Origin: Microbacterium ureisolvens
GTDB taxonomy: Bacteria; Actinomycetota; Actinomycetes; Actinomycetales; Microbacteriaceae
Assembly: GCF_019511645.1 (NCBI RefSeq)
Contig: NZ_JAEUAX010000002.1
Coordinates: 62,001 to 126,000 of the forward strand
Direction: 5' to 3'
Length of the DNA stretch: 64,000 nt
Within the stretch, counting starts at the first letter, position 1. Each line of letters begins with the position of its first letter. Of this stretch, positions 18,257-26,486 are shown piece by piece. The translations under genes and the position numbers were made by a program. The notes beneath the pieces are model-generated. The model ran no database searches. It saw only the letters and a list, made by a program, of their open reading frames with translations, and was not told the DNA's origin.

Positions 18257-19231
18257 GTGACCGACCTCACCCTCCGCCTCGACCAGGCCGACCTGACCGT
18301 CACCGTCCCCACGGCCCGTCCACGCGCCGTTGGCGCGTCGCGCGGAGCCTCCGGCCGCGTGGGCCCGGCCGGCGTCGACATCGCGCGCTACGCGTTCGAC
18401 CCCGGCGGGCCGATCTCGGAGGGCCCGAAGCCCTTCCTGCACCCGCTGCGAACCCTCGACGGTGCGCTGCTGACGGGCTTCCGTCCGTGGGATCACCGGT
18501 GGCACAAGGGCCTCCAGATGACCTGGACTTACGTGTCGGGCCAGAACTTCTGGGGCGGCAACACCTTCCGGCCGGAACACGGCGACTACGCGCTCCTCGA
18601 CAACGTCGGCTCCATCCGCCATGACCGCTTCACCTCGGTGATCGACGCCGGGCCCGAGGTCTCGTTCACCGAGGACCTCACGTGGATCACGCAGGGTGGC
18701 GACGGGTGGCTCGCCGAGACTCGCACGCACCGCTTCCACGGGGTCGACGCCGACCGCGGCCTCTGGATGCTCGACTTCTCGACGACGCTGCGCAACGTGT
18801 CGGGGCGCCGGCTCGAACTCGGCAGCCCGACGACCGAGGGACGACCCGGCGCCGGTTACACCGGCTTCATGATCCGGATGCCTCGTTCCTGGACCGGCGG
18901 CCGCGTCCTGGCGGGCGGCCTGCCCGACGACGCCGGCGACGTCGGCGTCATGGGTCGTGTCGCGCCGTGGGTCGCCTTCTCGGGCGAGCATGATGAGGTC
19001 GACGGCGGAGCCACGATCCTCGCCTTCGCGGGCTCCTCTACGGGCGCTCCGCCCATCCGCTGGTTCGTGCGCAGCGAGCCGACACCGGTGCTGGCGCCGT
19101 CGCCCTCGTTCGACGAGTACGTGGTGCTGGCCCCGGGCGACGAGCTGTCGCTCACGCACCGCCATGTCTTCGGCGACCGGGTGTGGACCCCGTCCGAAAC
19201 GCGTGCGCTGGCCGAGGAGCTCGCGCCCTAG
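18257..19231 (+). CDS. DUF6807 (PmoA-like) protein
   Basis: A 324-residue soluble protein whose conserved blocks are PFLHPLRTLDGALLTGFRP, DHRWHKGLQMTWTYVSG, NFWGGNT, and a TDEGRPGAGYTGFM-like region. Proteins of this family (formerly PmoA) are common in actinobacterial and Bacteroidetes carbohydrate loci. The His and Trp-rich HPLRT and DHRWHKG motifs suggest a metal or sugar site, but I know of no established reaction. The GTG start follows the operator-bearing leader. It is a single gene on the plus strand, convergent with GH3, and shares the island's operator word, which ties it to sugar use. Confidence 0.75.
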   Translation: MTDLTLRLDQADLTVTVPTARPRAVGASRGASGRVGPAGVDIARYAFDPGGPISEGPKPFLHPLRTLDGALLTGFRPWDHRWHKGLQMTWTYVSGQNFWGGNTFRPEHGDYALLDNVGSIRHDRFTSVIDAGPEVSFTEDLTWITQGGDGWLAETRTHRFHGVDADRGLWMLDFSTTLRNVSGRRLELGSPTTEGRPGAGYTGFMIRMPRSWTGGRVLAGGLPDDAGDVGVMGRVAPWVAFSGEHDEVDGGATILAFAGSSTGAPPIRWFVRSEPTPVLAPSPSFDEYVVLAPGDELSLTHRHVFGDRVWTPSETRALAEELAP

Positions 19232-19383
19232 CCGAAGCGAGGGGGCGCCACCGGCCCTCACCGTAGCCCCCAGCAGGTCAACCGCCGTTCTCCAGGACGC
19301 ACGGACGCCCGATCGTCCTGTGGAAGCCCGGTCGACCTGTCGAAGAGGAGAGTGAGGGATGAGGGCCGGCGGGAGCGGAGTCG

Positions 19384-21939
19384 TCAGCCCGCGGTGACCT
19401 CGAGCTCCACCCGCACGGGCAGCTCCCACGCCGACGGACCCGCCGCGAGCGCGTACGTGCCCGGCTGCACCCGCAGCGCGCCGGCGTGGACCCAGTCGTC
19501 GACCGCCCCTGGCAGGCGCACGGCGTCGTCCCACACCGCGAGGCGCGCGGGCGAGAACGAGAGCTCGACGTCGCGGGTCTCGCCCGGGGCGAGTCGCACG
19601 CGACGGTAGGCGACGAGCAGCCGGCGCGGTGCGGGGAGCGCAAGATCCGGCCACGGCAGCGCATACAGCTGCACCAGCTCCTCGGCATCGCGGTCGCCGG
19701 TGTTGCGCACCCGCACCACCGCGTCCACCACGGATTCGCCGGCCCGCGGGGCGAAGCCGGCGTGCCGGTGCGTCGGCTCGGGCGCGGGGATCGTAGCATC
19801 CGTCAGCGTCACCGACTCGTAGGCGACCGACGTGTACGTCAGTCCGTGGCCGAACGCGAACATCGGCTCGGCGGGCTGATGGCGGTAGGTCGCGCCTTGG
19901 CGGAGGGTGTCGTAATCGAACAGATCGCCCGCCTGCGCCTCGGTCGCCGGCCAGCTCTGCGAGAGGCGGCCCGACGGCTCGCGGTCGCCCGAGAGCACAT
20001 CGATCACGCCGTGGCCGAGTTCCTGGCCGCCGTGGCTCGACCAGACGACGGTCTCGGCGTCGACGCCCTCGAGCACGTACGGGTAGCTCGACACGATCGT
20101 GAGCACGGCGCGCGGGTTCGCCTCGCGTGCGGCGCGCCACAGCTCGGCCCACACGGCGGGCAGCTCCAGGTGCGGACGGTCCTGCGTCTCGCGGCCGTTG
20201 AGGTGCGGGTCGTTGCCGACGGCGACGATGACGGCGTCCGCACGCGCGGCCGCCTCGGCCACCGCCTCGGCGCCCGACCGCACCACGCGCACACCGAAGC
20301 GTTCGGCCTCGTCGAGGGTCACCGCTTCGGCGGCGAGCAGCCCCGAGTCGCGGAACACGCGCAGCCACCGGCCCGAGCCCAGGTGCAGGAGCGACCAGGT
20401 GCCGTCCGCGTGGACGTGCGCCCGGTAGCTCTCCTGCACGACCCACCCGCCGACGCGCGCGGCGTCGGCGCGCATCGGCCACGTGCCGCCGGTCAGGAGC
20501 AGTCCGCTCGCGTGGGAGCGAAGGGTCAGGATGCCGTCGCCCCAGTCCGTCACATCGAACAGGGCACCGTCGACGGCGGCGTCGCCGGCCGCTTCGACCA
20601 CGGAGCCGTCGGCGTTCGCCACCACGTAGCGGCCGTTCGACGCAGCCCGGAGCGCGATCGTGTCCGCCCCGGTCACGACCTCGGCCTCGCTGAAACGCTC
20701 CGCCGCCGCTCGGCCGATGCCGACCGCGTACGGCGGGGTGCCCGCGTACCAGTCGGTGAGCACGAGGTCGGCGAGCGGGCCGACGACCGCCACGCGCGTC
20801 GCGTCCGAGAGGGGCAGCACGCCGGCGTCGTTCCGCAGCACGACGACCGAGCGCGCCACCGCCTCCCGGGCGAGTTCACGGGCCCCGGGCGCATCGATCG
20901 CATCGACCCCGATCCCCGCGTAGGGGTCGGCGTCGCCGTCGAACTCCCCGGTCCGGATGCGCAGCTCGAGCAGCCGCAGCACGGCCTGATCGACGTCGTC
21001 CGCGGTGAGCAGCCCTGCGGCGAGCGCTTCTTCCACGTACCGGATGGTGGGCGCGGCGTCGGCCTCGTTGTCGGTGAACGAGTCGAGACCCGAGGCCACG
21101 AGCGCGGCCGCGGCGTGCACGTGGTCGGGCTGGGCACGCTGCGTGGTGACGAGGAAGGTCGGGGCGCCGGCATCCGACACCACCGCGATCGACTCGTCCG
21201 ACCAGCTTCGAGCCTCCGCGACGAGCTCGGGCTGCGTGTGGGCCGGGACGCCGTTCACGCGGTTGTATGCGAGCATCATGCCGCCCGCGACGCCCTCTTC
21301 GATCGCGCCGCGGAAGGCCGGGAGCTCCTCCTCGTGGAGGGTGCGCAGCGACATCTCGGACGACGTCGTGGACCGGTCGGTCTCGTTGTTGTACGCGAGG
21401 AAGTGCTTGAGCGCGGGCACCGTGCGCCACACGCGCGGGTGGTCGCCACGCAGGCCGCGCGAGTACGCCGTGCCGAACACCGCGGTGATGTGGGGATCCT
21501 CGGAGTAGCCCTCCTCGTTGCGTCCCCAGGCGGGGTGGCGCAGCGTGTTGACGACCGGCGCCCACACGTTGAGGCTCACCAGCGGGTCTCCGGCGCGCTT
21601 GGCGCGCACCTCGATCGCGGCGACCTCGCCCACCCTCTCGACGAGTTCGGTGTCCCAGGTGGCGGCGAGTCCCACGGGCTGCGGGAATACCGTCGCACGG
21701 CCGAGCCATGCGACGCCGTGCAGCGCCTCGCATCCCGTGTGCCACGCCGACACCCCGAGGCGCTCGATCGCCGGCGCCGCCTGGTGCAGCATCGCGATGC
21801 GCTCGCCGGGCGTCAGCCGGCCGAGCAGGTCGCGGGCGCGCGCTCGCAGGGGCTGGTCGACCCGCCGGAACAGCGGCCGGTCGGTCGTCTGGCCGTCGGC
21901 GACCGTCGTGGTCGCAGCATCCGTCGCCGTGTCGGTCAT
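19384..21939 (-). CDS. GH3 beta-glycosidase with an inserted beta-trefoil-like domain
   Basis: An 851-residue glycoside hydrolase family 3 enzyme. The (beta/alpha)8 domain contains FLAYNNETDR and the nucleophile loop VVSDAGAP with Asp about residue 256. The second alpha/beta domain resumes at VGNDPHLNGRETQDR and HGGQELGHG. A C-terminal fibronectin-like domain starts near VVDAVVRVRNTGDRDA. Residues about 425-560 form an insert with repeats of the type NGRYVVANADG and SGLLLTGG that resembles a fascin/ricin-like beta-trefoil and may bind sugar. No signal peptide is visible, so it should act in the cytoplasm, probably releasing beta-linked glucose. Its ATG overlaps the GH31 TGA by four bases. Confidence 0.9.
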   Translation of the reverse strand: MTDTATDAATTTVADGQTTDRPLFRRVDQPLRARARDLLGRLTPGERIAMLHQAAPAIERLGVSAWHTGCEALHGVAWLGRATVFPQPVGLAATWDTELVERVGEVAAIEVRAKRAGDPLVSLNVWAPVVNTLRHPAWGRNEEGYSEDPHITAVFGTAYSRGLRGDHPRVWRTVPALKHFLAYNNETDRSTTSSEMSLRTLHEEELPAFRGAIEEGVAGGMMLAYNRVNGVPAHTQPELVAEARSWSDESIAVVSDAGAPTFLVTTQRAQPDHVHAAAALVASGLDSFTDNEADAAPTIRYVEEALAAGLLTADDVDQAVLRLLELRIRTGEFDGDADPYAGIGVDAIDAPGARELAREAVARSVVVLRNDAGVLPLSDATRVAVVGPLADLVLTDWYAGTPPYAVGIGRAAAERFSEAEVVTGADTIALRAASNGRYVVANADGSVVEAAGDAAVDGALFDVTDWGDGILTLRSHASGLLLTGGTWPMRADAARVGGWVVQESYRAHVHADGTWSLLHLGSGRWLRVFRDSGLLAAEAVTLDEAERFGVRVVRSGAEAVAEAAARADAVIVAVGNDPHLNGRETQDRPHLELPAVWAELWRAAREANPRAVLTIVSSYPYVLEGVDAETVVWSSHGGQELGHGVIDVLSGDREPSGRLSQSWPATEAQAGDLFDYDTLRQGATYRHQPAEPMFAFGHGLTYTSVAYESVTLTDATIPAPEPTHRHAGFAPRAGESVVDAVVRVRNTGDRDAEELVQLYALPWPDLALPAPRRLLVAYRRVRLAPGETRDVELSFSPARLAVWDDAVRLPGAVDDWVHAGALRVQPGTYALAAGPSAWELPVRVELEVTAG

Positions 21940-24332
21940 CGTGCGCCCTCTTCCTCTGTCTCTTGAACCGGCACTGTGATGCGGATCTCTCCGGATGCTG
22001 CGGCGCGGGCTATCCGGTCCCCCACCTGCAGTGCCCACGGGGCGTGCGCGTCATGCGACGACGCGATGATCGCCGAGCCCTCGCGGCGCACGCGGAACGT
22101 GGTGGCGCCGACACCGTCGATGGACCCCCTGGCGTCATGGCCCGGCACCCTCGTCTCGCGGTCGTAGCCGTCGGGCAGCTCGAAGCAGCGCAGCGTCACG
22201 CCGTCGGACCAGTCGTAGTCGGGGCGGCTGTCGTCGCTGCCGAACGGGAGCACCGTTCCCGGGCGCACCCGCAGGGGCACCGAGTCGTACCCGTGGGTCT
22301 CCGAGATCCAGCGGCGCCCGTCGACGACGGTTCCGTCGAGGAGCGAGGTCCACTGACCCTCGGGCACGTAGTACTCCACGCTGCCGTCCGCCGTGAAGAT
22401 CGGCGCGACCAGCAGGGCGTCGCCCAGCATGTACTGGGTGTCGGCGTCGAAGCCCGAGCGGTCGCCGGGGAATTCGAGGGCCATCGGGCGCATCATCGGC
22501 GTCCCGCAGCGATGGGCCTGCTCGGCCGCGCCCGCGAGGTAGGGCATGAGCCGCATCTTGAGCTTCGTGAACGCGCGGGCGATGTCGACCGCCTCGTCGT
22601 CGAAAGCCCACGGCACCCGCACCGACGACGAGCCGTGCAGCCGCGAGTGCGATGAGAGCAGGCCGAAGGCGAGCCAGCGCTTGAAGAGGCCGGGGTCGGG
22701 GGTGCCCTCGAAGCCGCCGATGTCGTGGCTCCAGTACCCGAATCCCGACATCGCGAGCGACAGGCCGCCGCGCAGCGACTCCGCCATCGACAGGAACGTC
22801 GAGTCGTTGTCGCCGCCCCAGTGCACCGGGAACTGCTGCGAGCCGGCCGTCGCGGAACGGGCGAACACGACGGCGTCGCCGACGCCGTGGTGCCGCTCGA
22901 GCGCGCGGAACACGACCTCGTTGTAGAGCTTTGCGTAGTAGTTGTGCATGCGGTGCGGGTCGGAACCGTCGTGCCACGCGACACCTTCGACTGGGATCCG
23001 CTCGCCGAAGTCCGTCTTGAACGCGTCGACGCCCTGGTCGAGCAGACCCTGGAGCTTGTCGACGTACCAGTCCGCGGCATCCGGGTTCGTGAAGTCGACG
23101 AGACCCATGCCTGCCTGCCACATGTCCCACTGCCACACACTGCCGTCGGTGCGCTTGAGGAGGTAGCCGTTGTCGGCCGCCTCGCGGAACAGCGCCGAGC
23201 GCTGCGCGATGTACGGGTTGATCCACAGCGACACGTGCACGTCGCGCTCGTGCATGCGGGCGATCTGCCCGACGGGGTCGTGGAATGCGCGCGAGTCCCA
23301 CTCGAAATCGCTCCACTGGTACTCGCGCATCCAGAAGCAGTCGTAGTGGAAGACCGACAGCGGGATGTCGCGCTCGGCCATGCCGTCGACGAACGCGCTG
23401 ACGGTGTCCTCGTCGTAGCTGGCCGTGAAGGATGTCGTGAGCCACAGGCCGAACGACCACGCGGGCACGCGCGCGGGCCGCCCGGTGAGCGCCGTGTAGC
23501 GGCGCAGCACGTCCTTCGGCTCGGGACCGGCGATGACGTAGTAGTCCAGGGACTCGCCGCCGACCGAGAACTGCACGCGGGAGTTCACCTCGCTGCCGAC
23601 CTCGAACGAGACGTTCTCGGGATGGTCGACGAACACACCGTAGCCGCGTGAGGTGAGATAGAACGGCACATTCTTATACGCCTGCTCGCTCGACGTCCCG
23701 CCGTCGGCGTTCCATGTGTCGACGACCTGGCCGTTCTTGACGAACGCGCCGAAGCGCTCACCGAGCCCGTAGACCCGCTCGCCGGGCTCGATGCTCAGCT
23801 GCTGGTGCACCCACGTGGGCTTGGTGCCTCCGGCAGCCGTGCCCGCGGTGCCCGCGGTGCCCGCTGTGGGGGCGGTGCCGTTCTTGCCGGTCGTGTCGGT
23901 GACGTGGCCGATGGACCGAGGGAGGGAGCTCGTGAGCACGCGCCCGTCGGCATCGATGAAGTCGGCGCGCCACTGGCCTGCCGCGCGCGCGACCCGCACC
24001 TTGACGGGACCGGCATCGAGGACGCCCTCGCTCTCGTCGACCGTGATGCCCGGGCGGAAGCCCTCCGCGCCGAAGATCTCGAAGTCCGGGCCGCGGTGAA
24101 CGGCGCCCGCGTGATGCTCGACCCGCACCTTGACGACGCCCGGCGCGGGCGCCGAGAACGTGACGGTGAGCATCGCGCGGTTGAGGGTGTCGCCCCTGTC
24201 GCGGATCGCGGCGGTCGGCGCGTACACGGTCATCGTGCCTGCCGCCTCGTCGACGCGGATGTCGTCGACCTCGACCGCGTACAGCGGGGCGAGGCCGGGC
24301 CTGGTGAGCCAGTAGCCGTCGGTGAACTTCAC
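21936..24332 (-). CDS. yicI: GH31 alpha-xylosidase (YicI/XylS type)
   Basis: A 798-residue family 31 enzyme close in plan to E. coli YicI (772 residues). The nucleophile lies in FKTDFGERIPVEG (Asp about 441) and the acid/base in HWGGDNDS (Asp about 508). The FKTDFGERIP sequence is nearly that of YicI and supports cleavage of alpha-1,6-xylose from xyloglucan or isoprimeverose units. A Gly/Thr/Ala-rich loop with repeated GTA units sits in the N-terminal beta domain. GTG 24332 follows a GAAAGG site and overlaps the GH42 stop by four bases. There is no signal peptide, so it acts in the cytoplasm. Confidence 0.93.
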   Translation of the reverse strand: MKFTDGYWLTRPGLAPLYAVEVDDIRVDEAAGTMTVYAPTAAIRDRGDTLNRAMLTVTFSAPAPGVVKVRVEHHAGAVHRGPDFEIFGAEGFRPGITVDESEGVLDAGPVKVRVARAAGQWRADFIDADGRVLTSSLPRSIGHVTDTTGKNGTAPTAGTAGTAGTAAGGTKPTWVHQQLSIEPGERVYGLGERFGAFVKNGQVVDTWNADGGTSSEQAYKNVPFYLTSRGYGVFVDHPENVSFEVGSEVNSRVQFSVGGESLDYYVIAGPEPKDVLRRYTALTGRPARVPAWSFGLWLTTSFTASYDEDTVSAFVDGMAERDIPLSVFHYDCFWMREYQWSDFEWDSRAFHDPVGQIARMHERDVHVSLWINPYIAQRSALFREAADNGYLLKRTDGSVWQWDMWQAGMGLVDFTNPDAADWYVDKLQGLLDQGVDAFKTDFGERIPVEGVAWHDGSDPHRMHNYYAKLYNEVVFRALERHHGVGDAVVFARSATAGSQQFPVHWGGDNDSTFLSMAESLRGGLSLAMSGFGYWSHDIGGFEGTPDPGLFKRWLAFGLLSSHSRLHGSSSVRVPWAFDDEAVDIARAFTKLKMRLMPYLAGAAEQAHRCGTPMMRPMALEFPGDRSGFDADTQYMLGDALLVAPIFTADGSVEYYVPEGQWTSLLDGTVVDGRRWISETHGYDSVPLRVRPGTVLPFGSDDSRPDYDWSDGVTLRCFELPDGYDRETRVPGHDARGSIDGVGATTFRVRREGSAIIASSHDAHAPWALQVGDRIARAAASGEIRITVPVQETEEEGAR

Positions 24333-26377
24333 TCTGCGTGCCTTTCGATGAGCACCATGGCGGCGCCGGGAGCGAGCGTCAGCAGCCCGTCGACATCCGC
24401 GTCGGACAAGAGGTCCCGGCGGGGTCCGGGCACGGTGATGTGCCGCATCGCCTCGCCGTGGTTGAGGAGGAAGAGGGCCTCGCCGCGCTGCACGGCCTCG
24501 ACGTCGTCGGGCAGCACGCGGTCGGGCAGGACGCCCGCGACACCGGCGGCGTCGAGCGCGTCGTCGAGGACGGCGGCGAGCGCCTCGTCCGACATGACGG
24601 CGCCGAGGTACCACGCCGTGCCGTCGCCGACGCGGTGGCGCGTGATCGCCGGAGCGCCCTGCAGGTGGCCGGCGCCGAACCGCGCGAGCACGTCGGCGCC
24701 GTCGGCACGCAGGCGCTCCCCGAGGATCGATGCCTCGACGCGAGCCGGCGCCGTCGCCCAGGCCCGCTCCACCGCGACCGGCGTGGGCTCGTCCGGGAGG
24801 CCGACCCACTCCTCGCCGCTGATGCCGAGCAGGTCGCGCAGCAGCACCGGCGAGCGCCCGGTCAGGATGCCGGCGTGCACGTCGGCGACGCCGGAGAACG
24901 GCCCCACCACGAGGCTCGCACCGCGCTCGACCGCCGCGCGGAGGGTGGCGGCGGCATCCGTCTCGATGATGTAGGTGTGCGGCACGAGCACCGTGCGATA
25001 CGCCGAGAGGTCGGCTCCCGGACGCACGAGGTCGACCGCGATGCCACGGCGCCAGAGCGCCCGGTGCCAACGCTGCACCTGCTCGAGCGTGTCGAGCCGG
25101 TGCGTAGGGCGGCCCGGCTCGTCGGCGGCCCATCGCGAGGGCCAGTCGAAGAGCAGGGCGACGGATGCCTCGACCGCCGCCCCGACCACGGGCCGAAGTC
25201 GGCGCATGTCGGCGCCGAGGTCACAGGTGGTGGCGAACACCTCGGAGTCGGCGCCGGCGTGCGGCAGCAGCGCGGAGTGGAAGCGCTCGGCGCCGGTGCG
25301 CGCCTGCCGCCACTGGAAGAAGCAGATGGCATCGGCACCGCGCGCGATGGCCTGCAGCGAGTCGAGGCGGGCGCGGTCTCGGTTCTTGGGCAGGTTGTGG
25401 GCGCGCCACGAGGTCGCGCTCACCGCCTGCTCCATGAGCACCCAGGGCCGGCCGTGCCCGAGCGAGCGCATGAGGTCCTGCACGAGCGCGATGTCGGACG
25501 ATGACGTCGCCGCGGCGTGATCGGGGTACTGGTCGTCCGCGACGACGTCGACGTCGCCGGCCCACTCCCACAGGTCGGTGAGCGGCTCGAAGCCCATGAA
25601 GTTGGTGGTGATCGGCTGGGTGGCACCGGTCGCCCGGATCGCATCGCGCTGCTCGGTGAACACGCGCTGCAGCGCCCACGACGTGTACCGGCGGAAGTCG
25701 AGCGACTGCGCGGGATTCACGAGGTACGGCATGCGGCGCGGCGGCAGGATCTCGTCGAAGTCGCGGTAGCGCTGCGACCACACGAGCGTTCCCCAGGCTT
25801 CGTTGAGCGCGTCGATCGTGTCGTAGCGCTCGCGCAGCCAGAGCCGGAACTCGCGCGCCGCCTCGTCGCCGAAGTCGATCTGGCCGAATTCGTTGCCGAC
25901 GTGCCACATCCGCACCGCGGGGTGCGCCGCGTAGCGCTCGGCGAGGGCAGTCGCGATCGCCAGCGCGTGCTCGCGGTAGACACGGGACGCCGCCGTGAAC
26001 TGGTTGCGCGACCCGGCCGCGAGGCGGACGCCGTCGGCGTTCACCGGAAGGGTGTCGGGGTGAAGGATGCCGAGCCACGGCGGCGGCGACGCGGTCGGCG
26101 TGGCCAGATCCACCGCGATCCCGTGCGCATGCAGGAGGTCGAGCACCTCGTCCAGCCACGCGAAGTCGTACTCTCCCGGCGACGGCTCGATGCGCGCCCA
26201 GCTGAACACCCCGACCGTCACGAGGTTGACACCCGCGCGCACCATGAGTTCGGCGTCCTCCTTCCACACCGGGCGCGGCCACTGCTCGGGGTTGTAATCA
26301 CCGCCGAAGCAGATGCCGAGGTCGCGCGTGATCTCGGCGAACGCCTCGACGCGGCGCGGGTCGTGGATGGTGGCCAT
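24329..26377 (-). CDS. GH42 beta-galactosidase
   Basis: A 682-residue family 42 enzyme. It opens with GICFGGDYNPEQWPRPVW, the family signature; the acid/base lies in MWHVGNEFGQ (Glu about 163) and the nucleophile in VLMEQAVSA (Glu about 316). The trimerisation and C-terminal beta domains follow, so the protein is complete. It should hydrolyse terminal beta-galactosyl residues inside the cell. ATG 26377 begins the conserved N terminus; a long upstream frame extension crosses the divergent promoter and is not coding. It is the first gene of the GH42-GH31-GH3 operon, whose GTGA and ATGA overlaps imply coupled translation. Confidence 0.93.
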   Translation of the reverse strand: MATIHDPRRVEAFAEITRDLGICFGGDYNPEQWPRPVWKEDAELMVRAGVNLVTVGVFSWARIEPSPGEYDFAWLDEVLDLLHAHGIAVDLATPTASPPPWLGILHPDTLPVNADGVRLAAGSRNQFTAASRVYREHALAIATALAERYAAHPAVRMWHVGNEFGQIDFGDEAAREFRLWLRERYDTIDALNEAWGTLVWSQRYRDFDEILPPRRMPYLVNPAQSLDFRRYTSWALQRVFTEQRDAIRATGATQPITTNFMGFEPLTDLWEWAGDVDVVADDQYPDHAAATSSSDIALVQDLMRSLGHGRPWVLMEQAVSATSWRAHNLPKNRDRARLDSLQAIARGADAICFFQWRQARTGAERFHSALLPHAGADSEVFATTCDLGADMRRLRPVVGAAVEASVALLFDWPSRWAADEPGRPTHRLDTLEQVQRWHRALWRRGIAVDLVRPGADLSAYRTVLVPHTYIIETDAAATLRAAVERGASLVVGPFSGVADVHAGILTGRSPVLLRDLLGISGEEWVGLPDEPTPVAVERAWATAPARVEASILGERLRADGADVLARFGAGHLQGAPAITRHRVGDGTAWYLGAVMSDEALAAVLDDALDAAGVAGVLPDRVLPDDVEAVQRGEALFLLNHGEAMRHITVPGPRRDLLSDADVDGLLTLAPGAAMVLIERHAE

Positions 26378-26451
26378 GGAGCGGGGAACCTCTTCGCTGA
26401 GTTTCGATCGGACGGTCACGTGATTGTTGGCAAGAAGCACATCGGGCTTTC

Positions 26452-26480
26452 GAAGCGCTTCAACACTGAGACGGTATACT
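26452..26480 (+). promoter_or_regulatory. Operator palindrome and -10 element of the divergent GH42/GH95 promoter region
   Basis: GAAGCGCTTC (26452-26461) is a perfect palindrome of the LacI operator class. TATACT (26475-26480) is a near-consensus -10 placed six bases before the GTG of the GH95 gene, so transcription would begin at or next to the start codon. The palindrome overlaps the -35 position. Confidence 0.65.
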
Positions 26481-26486
26481 ACGACT

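Noticed and set aside
24333..25133. N-terminal extension of the GH31 gene
   Set aside because: The upstream frame is antisense-like Arg/Ala-rich sequence within the GH42 gene in another frame; GTG 24332 has the GTGA coupling and a YicI-like N terminus.
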